This document shows positions 24,449 to 36,785 of a DNA stretch of 39,587 bases, in pieces. The notes beneath the pieces are model-generated. The model had not been told where the DNA came from and searched no databases. It saw only the letters and a program-made list of their open reading frames with translations. Source of the stretch: Corallococcus interemptor (lineage in GTDB: Bacteria; Myxococcota; Myxococcia; Myxococcales; Myxococcaceae); assembly GCF_003668875.1 (NCBI RefSeq), contig NZ_RAWM01000082.1:1-39587 (forward strand). Direction: 5' to 3'. Position 1 is the first letter of the stretch. Each line of letters starts with the position of its first letter. A program made the position numbers and the translations under genes.

Positions 24449-25767
24449 CAACTTCCGCTCGATATCGCGGTGTTTTTTCGCTCAACAGCGGCGATTCGGC
24501 CTCAGGATATTTCGAGATAGGGGCCGACGGAGAACTCGCCATCGAAATACACGGAACACTGCGCGCCGAAGAAGAGGCAATACTTGATTCTGACGCTGCA
24601 GTAACCATCGAAGGAGCAATCGCCGATAGCCCATTTCATGGCCATGCGCTAACACTCACAAATTGCCTTCGAACACAGCAGCGCTTCGGAATTGGAGGCA
24701 CAAGCGAACGATGGTTTGTCGGCAGAGCTGTCATTGGTCGAAAAACCATCACAGCAACTACGGTTTTCGACAAAGTCGTTCTCGCTCTTAACGGGCTCAC
24801 ATCATTCATGCCGCCCCCACCACCGCTAGCGTCGGGCAACACAATCGCCATCAATCTACCTGAAGATGTAGAGCCGATCACCGTCTCCCGCCTCTCTCTA
24901 CCACCTTGGGAGGTTTCGTTCATTTGGAAGACAACAGGAACTTGGGGGGACACTCAAATCCAGCTCGATAGGCACCCCTTCATTCATATTAACCTATCAA
25001 CGGCGCTTACGCTCGACGAGATCTTGAATTCGGTTTCCCCCATATTCGAGTTAATGCTCACCATCGCACACCGTGCACACTCGAAAATCACGCATATCGC
25101 CGTCAACCCAACAGGCAGCAAGCACAGTTACGACGTTCTCAGTGCCCGCATTGCCCCTCCAAAGAAACAAGAAGGCATTGAAAGGAAACAACACCTCCTC
25201 GAAAAACAACAGCATCCCCTTGGACAGCTATTCACCCTCAACGACATTTCCAGCGACAGACTGGCCAATATCCAGAGACTATTCTCGACCCCCCCTGGAT
25301 TCGTCGAAACATACCTGAGCTATGAGCGCTCGCCTGGGCGATACATTGAAGATCATTTGCGAACATCCACGCTCACTCTCGCACATCTCTCGCAGGCATT
25401 CCCCAACATGGCCCGAGAGGCACAACGGGACGCACGCGAAGCAATATTAAGCACATCCACGGCAGCCCATGCTTACCTGCCGCCAGAGAAACTTCTGGCA
25501 GTTCCCGCCTTCATTCGGCACCTTTTAACACCAACTATTCAGCGCCAGCTTGAAATTCAATCACCAATTGACTTTGAAGACCTTGTTGGCAGGGCGTTTC
25601 GCTGGGCTACATTGCGCGACGGCATTCCTGTTCCTGGCATCGAAATGGTACACACCAACCGAAAGCTGAGAGCATTAATTCACATGGCAGCGCTTCAGTT
25701 CGTTGGGTTCACCAAGGAAGATTGCGAGGCGCGACTACTTGAATCGATCAACTGGCGTGGTCTCTGA
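24445..25767 (+). CDS. ApeA-like protein with possible HEPN C-terminus (third cassette gene)
   Basis: This 440-residue protein overlaps the previous stop as ATGA, which fixes ATG 24445 over an upstream in-frame ATG at 24361. Residues about 8-240 resemble, from memory, the N-terminal beta domain of ApeA anti-phage proteins: RGVFSL, GYFEIGADGELAIEIHGTL, ALTLTNC, TTVFDKVVLALNGLTSF, then STALTLDEILNSVSPIFELM. Residues about 255-320 continue the pattern (GQLFTLNDI, then SYERSPGRYIEDHLRT and LTLAHLSQAF). ApeA proteins end in a HEPN RNase domain. Here an R-x6-H stretch (Arg406 to His413) is the only candidate catalytic motif, and it may sit in the wrong helix, so activity is doubtful. Low-GC codon use. 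Alternative: an unrelated two-domain protein. Confidence 0.6.
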   Translation: MTTSARYRGVFSLNSGDSASGYFEIGADGELAIEIHGTLRAEEEAILDSDAAVTIEGAIADSPFHGHALTLTNCLRTQQRFGIGGTSERWFVGRAVIGRKTITATTVFDKVVLALNGLTSFMPPPPPLASGNTIAINLPEDVEPITVSRLSLPPWEVSFIWKTTGTWGDTQIQLDRHPFIHINLSTALTLDEILNSVSPIFELMLTIAHRAHSKITHIAVNPTGSKHSYDVLSARIAPPKKQEGIERKQHLLEKQQHPLGQLFTLNDISSDRLANIQRLFSTPPGFVETYLSYERSPGRYIEDHLRTSTLTLAHLSQAFPNMAREAQRDAREAILSTSTAAHAYLPPEKLLAVPAFIRHLLTPTIQRQLEIQSPIDFEDLVGRAFRWATLRDGIPVPGIEMVHTNRKLRALIHMAALQFVGFTKEDCEARLLESINWRGL

Positions 25768-26034
25768 CGGCCGATTCTAGTATCCAACATCCTTCTCTCA
25801 AGAAAAACGGAACTGCTGTCTAGCGAACTCCAGAAGGGTTGCGGCTGGTGAGGACCGACCTGTCTATGGCTGCTCCGTCGAGACGCTACGGTCAGATCTT
25901 CAAGGTACACGCCGGGGTGCCATGAAACACAAGTTTCAATCGACAGGCATTGGATTGAACTCCCAAAACACTGAGTACGGAACTTCAGCAGGGCGCGGTG
26001 CCGGCCAGGGGCTGATGTCATCGGCCTTCGGATT

Positions 26035-26587
26035 ACCAGCACTTCCTGGCGTAGTCGGCCGTTGGAGTCTTCCGCGAGTTCTGGCATCAGGGATTTCCGG
26101 TTTATTGCAGTCCGGCGAGACTTGATTGGTGCTGGCTCGCGTTGAATAGCCCACATGGCAAAGCGCCCCTGGGCGGGGGAAAACCGGCCCCAATTCCACC
26201 GACAGACTTGCGCGGCGTCCCTCGGCCTCGTGGTCGCTGGCGCCAACACGAACGACTTCAAGCTGGCATACTCCACGCATGAATTGATTCCAGTCCGAAG
26301 TCCCCTGCCCGAGTCGAAGCCGTCATCAGACGCTGTGTGTCGACCTGCGGTATGCCTTCAGACCCGTGCGCGAGCTGGCCCTGGAGTAGGGCTTCAGGCT
26401 CCGGGCGCCGAGACGTCGCTCCAAGCTCAGCCTCAAGCGCGCACGGCGTCGACGCCCTTCGCCACGCGGGCTCGTCGAGAGAATCTCCTCCAGGCTCAAC
26501 CGCTTCCGCCGGCTGCTAATGCGCAGGGAGAAGCGAGAAGACATCTATGTCGCGATGCTGTATTTCGCGCTGTGCATCATCACCTAG
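26035..26587 (+). pseudogene. Decayed IS5-family transposase remnant
   Basis: Pieces of an IS5-family transposase occur in order but in shifting frames. VFREFWHQGF (near 26070) and LDWCW (near 26125) precede KAPLGG and GKTGPNSTDR (near 26160-26205). VAGANTNDFKLA (near 26230-26265) follows, and the C-terminal VERISSRLNRFRRLLMRREK (from 26474) runs to a TAG at 26585-26587. These match the family pattern KAPLGG-GKTGPNPTDRGK, G-ANRND, VERTF-LNRFRRL. Frameshifts and a stop near 26142 make it non-functional. Its own terminal repeats were not found. The IS630 element is inserted at its last codons. The left limit is approximate. Confidence 0.7.
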
Positions 26588-26605
26588 TGTCCTGAGTCAG
26601 AAATA
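26587..26605 (+). repeat. IS630 left terminal inverted repeat
   Basis: This 19-base end is the exact reverse complement of 27732-27750. It is preceded by the target TA at 26585-26586. Confidence 0.95.
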
Positions 26606-26655
26606 AGCAACCAGCAGTGGCAGTCCTCGAGCGGACGGTGTTGTCTCGGGTCAGA

Positions 26656-27753
26656 ATGACGACCGAGAAGACGCCGTCCGCAGCCTCCAGGCACGCCCTG
26701 AGCGTTGAAGAGCGTGAAGCGCTGGAGCGTTGGGCGCGCCGGCCGAAGACAGCGCAGGGGCTGGCGCTTCGCTCACGAATCATCCTGGCGAGTGCGGAGG
26801 GCGGCAGTGACATCGCCGTGGCCGCGCAGCTCAAGGTGACGCGGGGCACGGTGGGGCGCTGGCGTCGGCGCTTCCTGGACAAGAGGTTGGAGGGGTTGTT
26901 GGACGAGCCGCGACCGGGCGCGCCGCGCAAGATTCAGGATGCGCACGTCGAAGCGGTGGTGGCACGCACGCTGGAGAGCGTGCCCAAGGGGGCAACGCAC
27001 TGGAGTACGCGTCTTTTGGCGACGGAGATGGGCATGAGCCAAAGCGCGGTGGCGCGCATCTGGCGCGCCTTTGGTCTCAAGCCGCACCGCGCCGAGACTT
27101 TCAAGCTCTCGAAGGACCCCCTCTTCGTTGAGAAGGTGCGTGACATCGTGGGCCTGTACATGAGCCCACCCGAGCGCGCGGTGGTGCTGTGCGTCGATGA
27201 GAAGAGCCAGATTCAGGCCCTGGACCGCACCCAACCCCTGCTTCCTCTGGGCCCTGGAATCGTGGAGCGCCACACGCACGACTACGTGCGCCACGGCACG
27301 ACGAGTCTCTTTGCCGCGCTCGACACGCGCACGGGAGAAGTCCTTGGCCAATGCCACGCACGGCATCGGGCGCAGGAGTTCAAGAAGTTCCTCGACACCA
27401 TCGACGAGCACGTGCCCACCCACCTTGAGGTGCACCTGGTGCTCGACAATCTCTCGACGCACAAGACGCCCGCCATCAAACGCTGGCTGCTCAAGCGCCC
27501 ACGCTTCCACCTGCACTTCACCCCTACCAGCGCTTCCTGGCTCAACCTCGTCGAGCGCTGGTTTGGGCTGCTCACCGAGCGGCAACTGCGCCGGGGCACT
27601 CACCGCAGCACCCGTGCCCTCGAAGAGGCTATCAAGCGCTACATCGCCCACACGAACGACAACCCCAAGCCATTCGTTTGGACCAAGAGCGCCGACGACA
27701 TCCTCGAGAGCCTCGCGCGCTACTGCCGCCGTATTTCTGACTCAGGACACTAG
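26656..27753 (+). CDS. IS630-family transposase
   Basis: This DDE transposase catalyses cut-and-paste movement of the element. The 365-residue protein has an N-terminal helix-turn-helix (about 35-75, [20 protein letters not shown]) and a second winged-helix region ([19 protein letters not shown]). The catalytic residues are visible as Asp in [10 protein letters not shown], Asp in [10 protein letters not shown], and Glu in [14 protein letters not shown] 26656 is chosen; GTG 26617 would add 13 residues and no good ribosome-binding site favours either. The last codons run through the right inverted repeat, and the stop TAG (27751-27753) is formed by the duplicated target TA plus the next G. Appears intact. 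Confidence 0.95.
   Translation: MTTEKTPSAASRHALSVEEREALERWARRPKTAQGLALRSRIILASAEGGSDIAVAAQLKVTRGTVGRWRRRFLDKRLEGLLDEPRPGAPRKIQDAHVEAVVARTLESVPKGATHWSTRLLATEMGMSQSAVARIWRAFGLKPHRAETFKLSKDPLFVEKVRDIVGLYMSPPERAVVLCVDEKSQIQALDRTQPLLPLGPGIVERHTHDYVRHGTTSLFAALDTRTGEVLGQCHARHRAQEFKKFLDTIDEHVPTHLEVHLVLDNLSTHKTPAIKRWLLKRPRFHLHFTPTSASWLNLVERWFGLLTERQLRRGTHRSTRALEEAIKRYIAHTNDNPKPFVWTKSADDILESLARYCRRISDSGH
27732..27750 (-). repeat. IS630 right terminal inverted repeat
   Basis: This 19-base end mirrors 26587-26605 exactly and also encodes the C-terminus of the transposase. It is followed by the target TA at 27751-27752. Confidence 0.95.
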
Positions 27754-27848
27754 TTCCATTTGCTCCTACCGAAACACGCTTCTTTAGACATCCGGGCCTC
27801 TCGTCGTTGGCTGGTGCAGCCAGCCATCTCCGCGCCTCCAGCACTCCG

Positions 27849-28508
27849 CTACTTGCGCGGCCGCATCCGGAAGGCCACGAACGACGCCATGTCCGGGAAG
27901 CCGAAGTACGGGTTCTTCTGGCGGATGGCCTCCATCTGGGCCACCGGCACGTCCGCGTAGTCGTGTCCGGGGTACAGCCGCGCGGAGTCCGGCACCTTCG
28001 CCAGCACCTGCGACAGCGAGCGGTACATGTCCTCCGGGCTGCCCCCCGGGAAGTCGCACCGGCCGCAGCCGTTGATGAAGACCGTGTCCCCGGACACGAG
28101 CGCGTCCTCGGCCAGCAGGCAGTGCGAGCCCGGCGTATGCCCTGGCGTGTGCAGCGCATGGAACGTGCGCGCGCCCACCTGGACCGGGTCCCCCGCCTTC
28201 AGGGTCCGCAGCGCGTCCCCGCCCCGCTTGCGCAGGTCGCTGGAGAAGGCGACCTCCTCCGCCTGCGCGTACACCGGCACGTCGTGGCGCGACAGCAGCT
28301 CGTCCAGGCCGTTGATGTGGTCGCCGTGGCAGTGCGACACGAAGGCGCCCACCACGCGCTTGCCGTCCTGGGCCACCGCCGCCTCGATGGCCGGCACGTC
28401 CCACGCCGGATCCACCACCACCACCTCCGGGCCGTCCTGCGGCCCCACGAGGTAGACGAAGTTGTCCATCGGTCCGAGCTTGAGCTGACGCACGTACGGC
28501 GTGGGCAT
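27849..28508 (-). CDS. Metallo-beta-lactamase-fold hydrolase (glyoxalase II/ETHE1-like)
   Basis: This 219-residue soluble metallohydrolase has the metal-ligand motif SHCHGDH (H-x-H-x-D-H). It also has HTPGHTPGS, SGDTVFINGCGRCDFPGG and YPGHDY, giving the full set of His/Asp ligands of the fold. The GCGRCDFPGG segment recalls the glyoxalase II and ETHE1 persulfide dioxygenase group; the substrate is not decidable from sequence. ATG 28508 is preferred because GGAGG lies about 6 bases upstream, and the longer in-frame extension has no such site. It is divergent from the exported protein (106 bases). A weak hairpin (27806-27824) lies past its stop and could be a terminator. Host-like composition. 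Confidence 0.9.
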   Translation of the reverse strand: MPTPYVRQLKLGPMDNFVYLVGPQDGPEVVVVDPAWDVPAIEAAVAQDGKRVVGAFVSHCHGDHINGLDELLSRHDVPVYAQAEEVAFSSDLRKRGGDALRTLKAGDPVQVGARTFHALHTPGHTPGSHCLLAEDALVSGDTVFINGCGRCDFPGGSPEDMYRSLSQVLAKVPDSARLYPGHDYADVPVAQMEAIRQKNPYFGFPDMASFVAFRMRPRK

Positions 28509-28614
28509 GATTGTCCTCCAGACGGCCACTCTACGCCCCAGGCTTGCCGCGCCGGGGCCAGTTCCCTTTGAATGCCACTTTTTGCTGCCCCATGCCGTCA
28601 GGAGGTCTCCGTCC

Positions 28615-29334
28615 GTGAAGCGCCTGCCCACCCTGCTCCTCTGCTCGCTCCTGGCCAGCGCGACCGCCTCCGCCGCCGGGCGGACTCCCTCCACCCTCCG
28701 CTACAAGCCCTCGGGGGATGACGAGCGCCCCGTCATCGTGGACGCCACCATCGGGCCCCAGGGCAGCGACTTCGCCATGCGGCTGAAGTTCAACAAGGAC
28801 CCGTTCGGCGAGGAGTGCAAGCAGCGCTGCGCCAACGTCACCCTCTTCCTGGACACCGACTCCAGCACCCAGTCCGGCCTCCGCCTGTCCACCGACAAGG
28901 CCCCGGAGAACGGCGCCGACCTGGCGGTCGTCATCCAGGGCGTGCGGGAGTACAAGCGCCAGGACGCGCCCCCGGAGGTCGCCCTGCGGGTGAAGGTGCG
29001 CCAGCTGGGCTCGGACGCCACCAGCGCGGACGCGGGCGAGCTGCTCGCGGACCTGAACAACCGGCAGGATCCGGAGCGCATCCAGACGGACGGCACCACC
29101 GTGTACCTCCTGGTGGACGCCACCAGCGCGCTGCTGCCCTCCGCCCGCAAGGTGCGCGTCATCTACCACCCGCCGGGGAGCAAGGCGCTGACCGCCACCA
29201 TCAACGGGATGGCCAGCGGCAGCTCCGGCCGGGGCGTGCAGATCTTCAAGCGCGGCAGCGGCAACTGGGGCCGCGCCCCGGACGCCGCGGAGGGCAAGAA
29301 GCCCCGCGCCAACACCACCGGCGACAACGGCTAG
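28615..29334 (+). CDS. Exported hypothetical protein
   Basis: This 239-residue protein has a Sec signal peptide (about 1-20, KRLPTLLLCSLLASATASAAG). The mature part looks like a secreted beta-type domain: VIVDATIGPQGSDFAMRLKF, then CANVTLFLDTDSSTQSGLRL with a cysteine pair (Cys73 and Cys77) that could form a disulphide. It ends in a basic, Gly/Ser-rich tail. GTG 28615 is selected because CAGGAGG at 28599-28605 sits 9 bases upstream. No family is recognised. It is divergent from the MBL hydrolase, with which it may share regulation. Confidence 0.75.
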   Translation: MKRLPTLLLCSLLASATASAAGRTPSTLRYKPSGDDERPVIVDATIGPQGSDFAMRLKFNKDPFGEECKQRCANVTLFLDTDSSTQSGLRLSTDKAPENGADLAVVIQGVREYKRQDAPPEVALRVKVRQLGSDATSADAGELLADLNNRQDPERIQTDGTTVYLLVDATSALLPSARKVRVIYHPPGSKALTATINGMASGSSGRGVQIFKRGSGNWGRAPDAAEGKKPRANTTGDNG

Positions 29335-29419
29335 CCGCAAGCAGCCCGCCAGCCAGGCCAGGCCCTCGCTCCCTTCGGAATTCCGGGGGGTTGGCGGTGG
29401 GTTTCAAGCAGGCACAGGA

Positions 29420-29435
29420 CTGTACGGACGTACAG
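29420..29435. promoter_or_regulatory. 16-base palindrome upstream of parC
   Basis: CTGTACG-ga-CGTACAG has perfect 7-base arms about 184 bases upstream of the parC start. It fits the Gram-negative LexA form CTGT-N8-ACAG, but myxobacterial LexA is reported to use a different motif, so it may be another operator. The site is seen directly; function is inferred. Confidence 0.45.
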
Positions 29436-29618
29436 AAGTCCCGCGTGGGAGACGACGCAACCTCCCGAATTCGTTCTCAATGTCAGAGGCCCATGGTAGT
29501 CCCGGCCATCTGACGTCGAGTGGCCGACCCGACTGGTAGTCGCAACGCGCACGGCGGCACGCCCGCGCGCCGCGTCACGAGCGGGACGGTCGGCCCGTGT
29601 GACACCCATCTGGATTCC

Positions 29619-32006
<2,388 letters not shown>

Positions 32007-32016
32007 CGGGAAGGCC

Positions 32017-33948
<1,932 letters not shown>

Positions 33949-33967
33949 GAAAACGGGAGTCCCCGCA

Positions 33968-33999
33968 CACCCGGGACGGGCGCTTTTCCGTCCCGGGTG
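33968..33999. terminator. Strong GC-rich hairpin after parE
   Basis: A perfect 12-base stem, CACCCGGGACGG (33968-33979) with CCGTCCCGGGTG (33988-33999), closes an 8-base loop GCGCTTTT. It starts 20 bases after the parE stop. There is no long T-run on either side. It probably ends the parC-parE transcript, though it could act from both directions. Confidence 0.65.
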
Positions 34000-34045
34000 G
34001 GGCATTGGTCTTCCGCCCCTCCGGTCGGCTAGCATCCGCCGAATC

Positions 34046-35500
34046 GTGAACACCACCCGCCTTGCCCTGACTGTCGCGCTCGCCTGCGTGCTGAGCGCTC
34101 CCGCCGCGGACGCCGCCACCAAGCGGAAGACCGCCGCGAAGAAGAAGCGCCCCGCCGCCACCAAGAAGGTGCCCGCGGCCGTCCCCGAGGACACCTTCAC
34201 CCCGCCCGAGGACGCGGTCCCCCGTTCCGACGCGCCGGTGGAGCCCAAGGCGGCCACCCAGGTCCCCGTCACTCCCGCGGCCCCGCAGAAGATGGCGGAC
34301 GTGCCGGCCCAGATTGTCCGCGCGGCGCCGTCCAACGCGGTGGCGATTTTCGGCGTGGCCCGGCAGTCGGCCGCGACGGACTCCGCGGCGAAGCTGGAGG
34401 ACACGCTCAACCGGAAGCTGGCGGGCGCGGGCGACATCCAGTTCGTGGACCTGGCCACGGCCTTCCCGCCGCCGGAGCCCCAGGCCAACCCGCGCGGTGA
34501 CGCCCTCTTCGACGAGGGCCGCGCGGCGTACGACAACCTGGATCCGGACACCGCGGCGGTGAAGTTCAAGGCGGCCGCGGACGCCTACGTGCAGCGCCCC
34601 GGCGACCTGCGCCCGGAGAAGCTGGGTGAGACGTACCTCTTCCAGGGCGCGTCCCAGCTGCTCAACGGCGACGTGGCGGGCGCGAAGGCGGCCTTCACGA
34701 ACGCGCTGCTGGCGGAGCCGTCGCTGCGCCCGGACGCGGCCCTCTTCGGCCAGGACGTGCAGCGGGTGTTCTCCGAGGCCCAGGGCGAGCTGAACGCGGC
34801 GCCGCAGGGCTCGCTGGTGGTGAACTCCCAGCCGCAGGGCGCGCGCGTGCTGGTGCGCGGCCGCGAGGTGGGCACCACGCCGCTGTCCGGCGCGAAGCTG
34901 GCCCCGGGCCACTACCCCGTGCAGGTGGTGCTGCCCGGCTACGCCCCGTTCGCGACGTACGCGGAGGTGAAGCCGTCCGCCCCCACGGAGCTGAAGACGA
35001 AGCTGGCCCCCGCGCCCGGCCTGTCCGCGCTGCGTGACGCGGCGGCGAAGGCCGGCACGGAGGCCGCCTTCGACGCGAACGGCACGCCGCCGGAGGTGGG
35101 CGCCATCGGCGAGCGGCTCAACGCGCGCTACGTGGTGCTGGCCGCCACGTTCCAGGACAAGAAGGGCCGGCTGCACGGCGAGGTGCAGGCGTGGGACCTG
35201 CGCACGAAGAACCGCCTGCGCGGCGTGGAGGTGGACTTCGGCAAGCGCGACGGCAAGGGCAGCGCGGACGCCGCGGCGGATCAGCTGCACACCTTCCTCG
35301 CGGGCGCCGCCCTGCCGCGGAACGCCAAGGAGGAGAAGGAGTCCGTGTCCTCCAGCGACTCCGTGCTGCGCAAGCCCTGGTTCTGGGCCGCGGCGGCGGG
35401 CGTGGCGGCTGTCACGGCCGGTGTCGTGTACGTGGCCACCACGGACCGCGGCCAGGGCTTCAACCCGGTGAATGGTCTGCCCGGTGGAATTTCCTTCTAG
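34046..35500 (+). CDS. Secreted TPR/PEGA-domain protein with C-terminal membrane segment
   Basis: This 484-residue protein has a signal peptide (about 1-23, TRLALTVALACVLSAPAADA) and a Lys/Ala/Pro-rich linker. A helical TPR-like region spans about 150-250 (ALFDEGRAAYDNLDPDTAAV, then LLNGDVAGAKAAFTNALLAE). A PEGA domain follows at about 252-318 (SLVVNSQPQGARVLVRGREV, then GTTPLSGAKLAPGHYPVQVV). A membrane segment at about 444-466 (AAAAGVAAVTAGVVYVATT) is followed by a short tail. PEGA domains usually occur in surface or periplasmic proteins. GTG 34046 is used because the signal peptide begins there. The next gene has the same architecture, so they look like tandem paralogues. Confidence 0.8.
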   Translation: MNTTRLALTVALACVLSAPAADAATKRKTAAKKKRPAATKKVPAAVPEDTFTPPEDAVPRSDAPVEPKAATQVPVTPAAPQKMADVPAQIVRAAPSNAVAIFGVARQSAATDSAAKLEDTLNRKLAGAGDIQFVDLATAFPPPEPQANPRGDALFDEGRAAYDNLDPDTAAVKFKAAADAYVQRPGDLRPEKLGETYLFQGASQLLNGDVAGAKAAFTNALLAEPSLRPDAALFGQDVQRVFSEAQGELNAAPQGSLVVNSQPQGARVLVRGREVGTTPLSGAKLAPGHYPVQVVLPGYAPFATYAEVKPSAPTELKTKLAPAPGLSALRDAAAKAGTEAAFDANGTPPEVGAIGERLNARYVVLAATFQDKKGRLHGEVQAWDLRTKNRLRGVEVDFGKRDGKGSADAAADQLHTFLAGAALPRNAKEEKESVSSSDSVLRKPWFWAAAAGVAAVTAGVVYVATTDRGQGFNPVNGLPGGISF

Positions 35501-35528
35501 GCCGGGCGTCAAGCGCACAGGACTCCTC

Positions 35529-36737
35529 ATGAAAGCCCTTCCGCTCGCGCTCGTCTTGCTGCCCGCCCTGGCGTTGTCGGCCCCGCCCGCGTCGGGCCGG
35601 ATCTCCGCGCTGCTCATCCCCATGGACCCGTCGTCCGAGTCCTCGGGGGTGCAGATGGAGAGCTACATGAACGACGCGCTCGGCAACTTCGCCAACTACG
35701 CCGTGCGCAAGCCGCGCGACCTGTTCGGCCTGCCGGACGACCCGGCCGCGCAGGCGTCCTTCGCGCGCGCGAAGAAGGGCTACGAGGAGAGCGTCAAGGC
35801 CTTCGAGGCGCGCGAGTACGAGGACGCGGAGCGCAAGGTGCGCGCCACCCTCAAGGAGCTGGAGGGCTCCGTCGCGTCCATGACGTCGTGCTTCCCGCTG
35901 TGCGACGCGCTGGCGCTGCACGGCGCCATCCTCCAGCTGCGGGGCGACGTGGAGGAGGCGAAGCTGCTGCTCATCGACCTGATGGCGCTCAACCCCACCT
36001 TCGAGCTGAACCCCAAGCGCTTCAGCCGGGACTTCATCAGCCTGCGCGTGCAGGTGGCGACCAGCCGCACCTCGCAGCTGCGCGGCAGCGCCACCTTCAA
36101 GTCCCGGCCCGCGGGCGCCCGCGTGTACGTGGACGGCGAGGCGGTGGGCTACACCCCGCTCACCCTGCCCACGCTGCCGGTGGGCAAGCACCTGGTGCGC
36201 ATGGAGCGGCCGGGCTTCCGGCAGTACGGGCAGATCACGGAAGTGACGCCGGACGACGTGGACGTCACCGCGGTGCTGGCGCCGACGGCCACCTACAAGG
36301 CCTATGACGCCCAGCTGGACAAGGTGATTCCGGACGTGTCGCGCCCCAGCGACAAGCCGGCCAACGCCATCGTCGCGCTGCTCAAGTCCCTGAGCCTGGA
36401 CCGGGCCATGGTGGGCACCGTGCGCGTCATCCCGGAGCGCGGCACGGAGCTGTCCGTGGGCTACTTCGACGTGAAGAACGGCAAGCGGATGGGTTCGCGC
36501 AAGCTGGTGCTCCAGGGTGACGAGTACGGCCAGCTCAAGTTGGAGATGGAGCGCGTCGTCAACCATATCCTCAACAGCGAGGGTGAGCAGGTCGTGAAGA
36601 AGCGCGACCCGCTGGACAACCGCAGCGGCGCGGAGGACTGGGGTTCCGAGGACCGGGGTGGCAACTCCCGACAGTCCGTCAAGAAGCACTCCGGGGAGGA
36701 CCCGCTGGACGACGTGTCGGGTACCGAGGACTGGTGA
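35529..36737 (+). CDS. Secreted TPR/PEGA-domain protein with C-terminal repeats
   Basis: This 402-residue protein starts with a signal peptide (MKALPLALVLLPALALSAPP). A TPR-like helical region spans about 80-180 (YEESVKAFEAREYEDAERKV, then LQLRGDVEEAKLLLIDLMAL). A PEGA domain follows at about 184-252 (ATFKSRPAGARVYVDGEAVG, then YTPLTLPTLPVGKHLVRMER). The C-terminus carries two imperfect copies of DPLDNxSGxEDW (about 358-369 and 391-402), the last ending at the stop. ATG 35529 is chosen because the signal peptide begins there; an upstream in-frame ATG overlaps the previous gene. It lies 28 bases after the preceding PEGA gene, which suggests an operon. Confidence 0.8.
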   Translation: MKALPLALVLLPALALSAPPASGRISALLIPMDPSSESSGVQMESYMNDALGNFANYAVRKPRDLFGLPDDPAAQASFARAKKGYEESVKAFEAREYEDAERKVRATLKELEGSVASMTSCFPLCDALALHGAILQLRGDVEEAKLLLIDLMALNPTFELNPKRFSRDFISLRVQVATSRTSQLRGSATFKSRPAGARVYVDGEAVGYTPLTLPTLPVGKHLVRMERPGFRQYGQITEVTPDDVDVTAVLAPTATYKAYDAQLDKVIPDVSRPSDKPANAIVALLKSLSLDRAMVGTVRVIPERGTELSVGYFDVKNGKRMGSRKLVLQGDEYGQLKLEMERVVNHILNSEGEQVVKKRDPLDNRSGAEDWGSEDRGGNSRQSVKKHSGEDPLDDVSGTEDW

Positions 36738-36751
36738 CACGCGGCGCTTGT

Positions 36752-36781
36752 CCCGGGACGGCTCGCACCTAGAGTCCCGGG
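36752..36781. repeat. Inverted repeat between the PEGA gene and the S49 protease gene
   Basis: CCCGGGAC (36752-36759) and GTCCCGGG (36774-36781) can form an 8-base stem around a 14-base loop. The right arm ends 5 bases before the protease ATG (36786), where a ribosome-binding site would lie, so it may act as a terminator or mask initiation. Function unknown. Confidence 0.45.
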
Positions 36782-36785
36782 CCGT

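Larger units (their letters stand above)
26587..27750 (+). mobile_element. Intact IS630-family insertion sequence (1164 bp)
   Basis: The ends are perfect 19-bp inverted repeats, GTGTCCTGAGTCAGAAATA at 26587-26605 and its complement at 27732-27750. They are flanked by a TA duplication (26585-26586 and 27751-27752), and the original target reads CTAG. IS630 elements are known to insert into TA, often within CTAG. One full-length DDE transposase gene fills the element. Repeats and gene show no damage, so the insertion looks recent. Confidence 0.95.
23092..27780. other. Lower-GC genomic island inserted between two converging genes
   Basis: Composition changes abruptly after the M50-like stop. 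For example, the 60 bases from 23221 and from 24301 each hold 30 G/C, those from 23881 hold 21, while those from 22681 hold 43. AAA, ACA, ATA and TTA codons, rare elsewhere, are frequent in the island genes. Contents in order are a three-gene cassette (23128-25767), 267 bases with no gene, a decayed IS5-family transposase, and an IS630 element. The right edge is approximate, before the MBL gene end at 27849. No attachment repeat or integrase was found. Confidence 0.7.

Noticed and set aside
25768-26034. Possible further gene or terminal repeat of the IS5 remnant
   Set aside because: Frames are short and broken, and comparison with the sequence after the IS630 element showed no matching inverted ends.
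29420-29435. Firm LexA box upstream of parC
   Set aside because: It matches the enterobacterial form, but reported myxobacterial LexA sites differ, so only an operator candidate is claimed.
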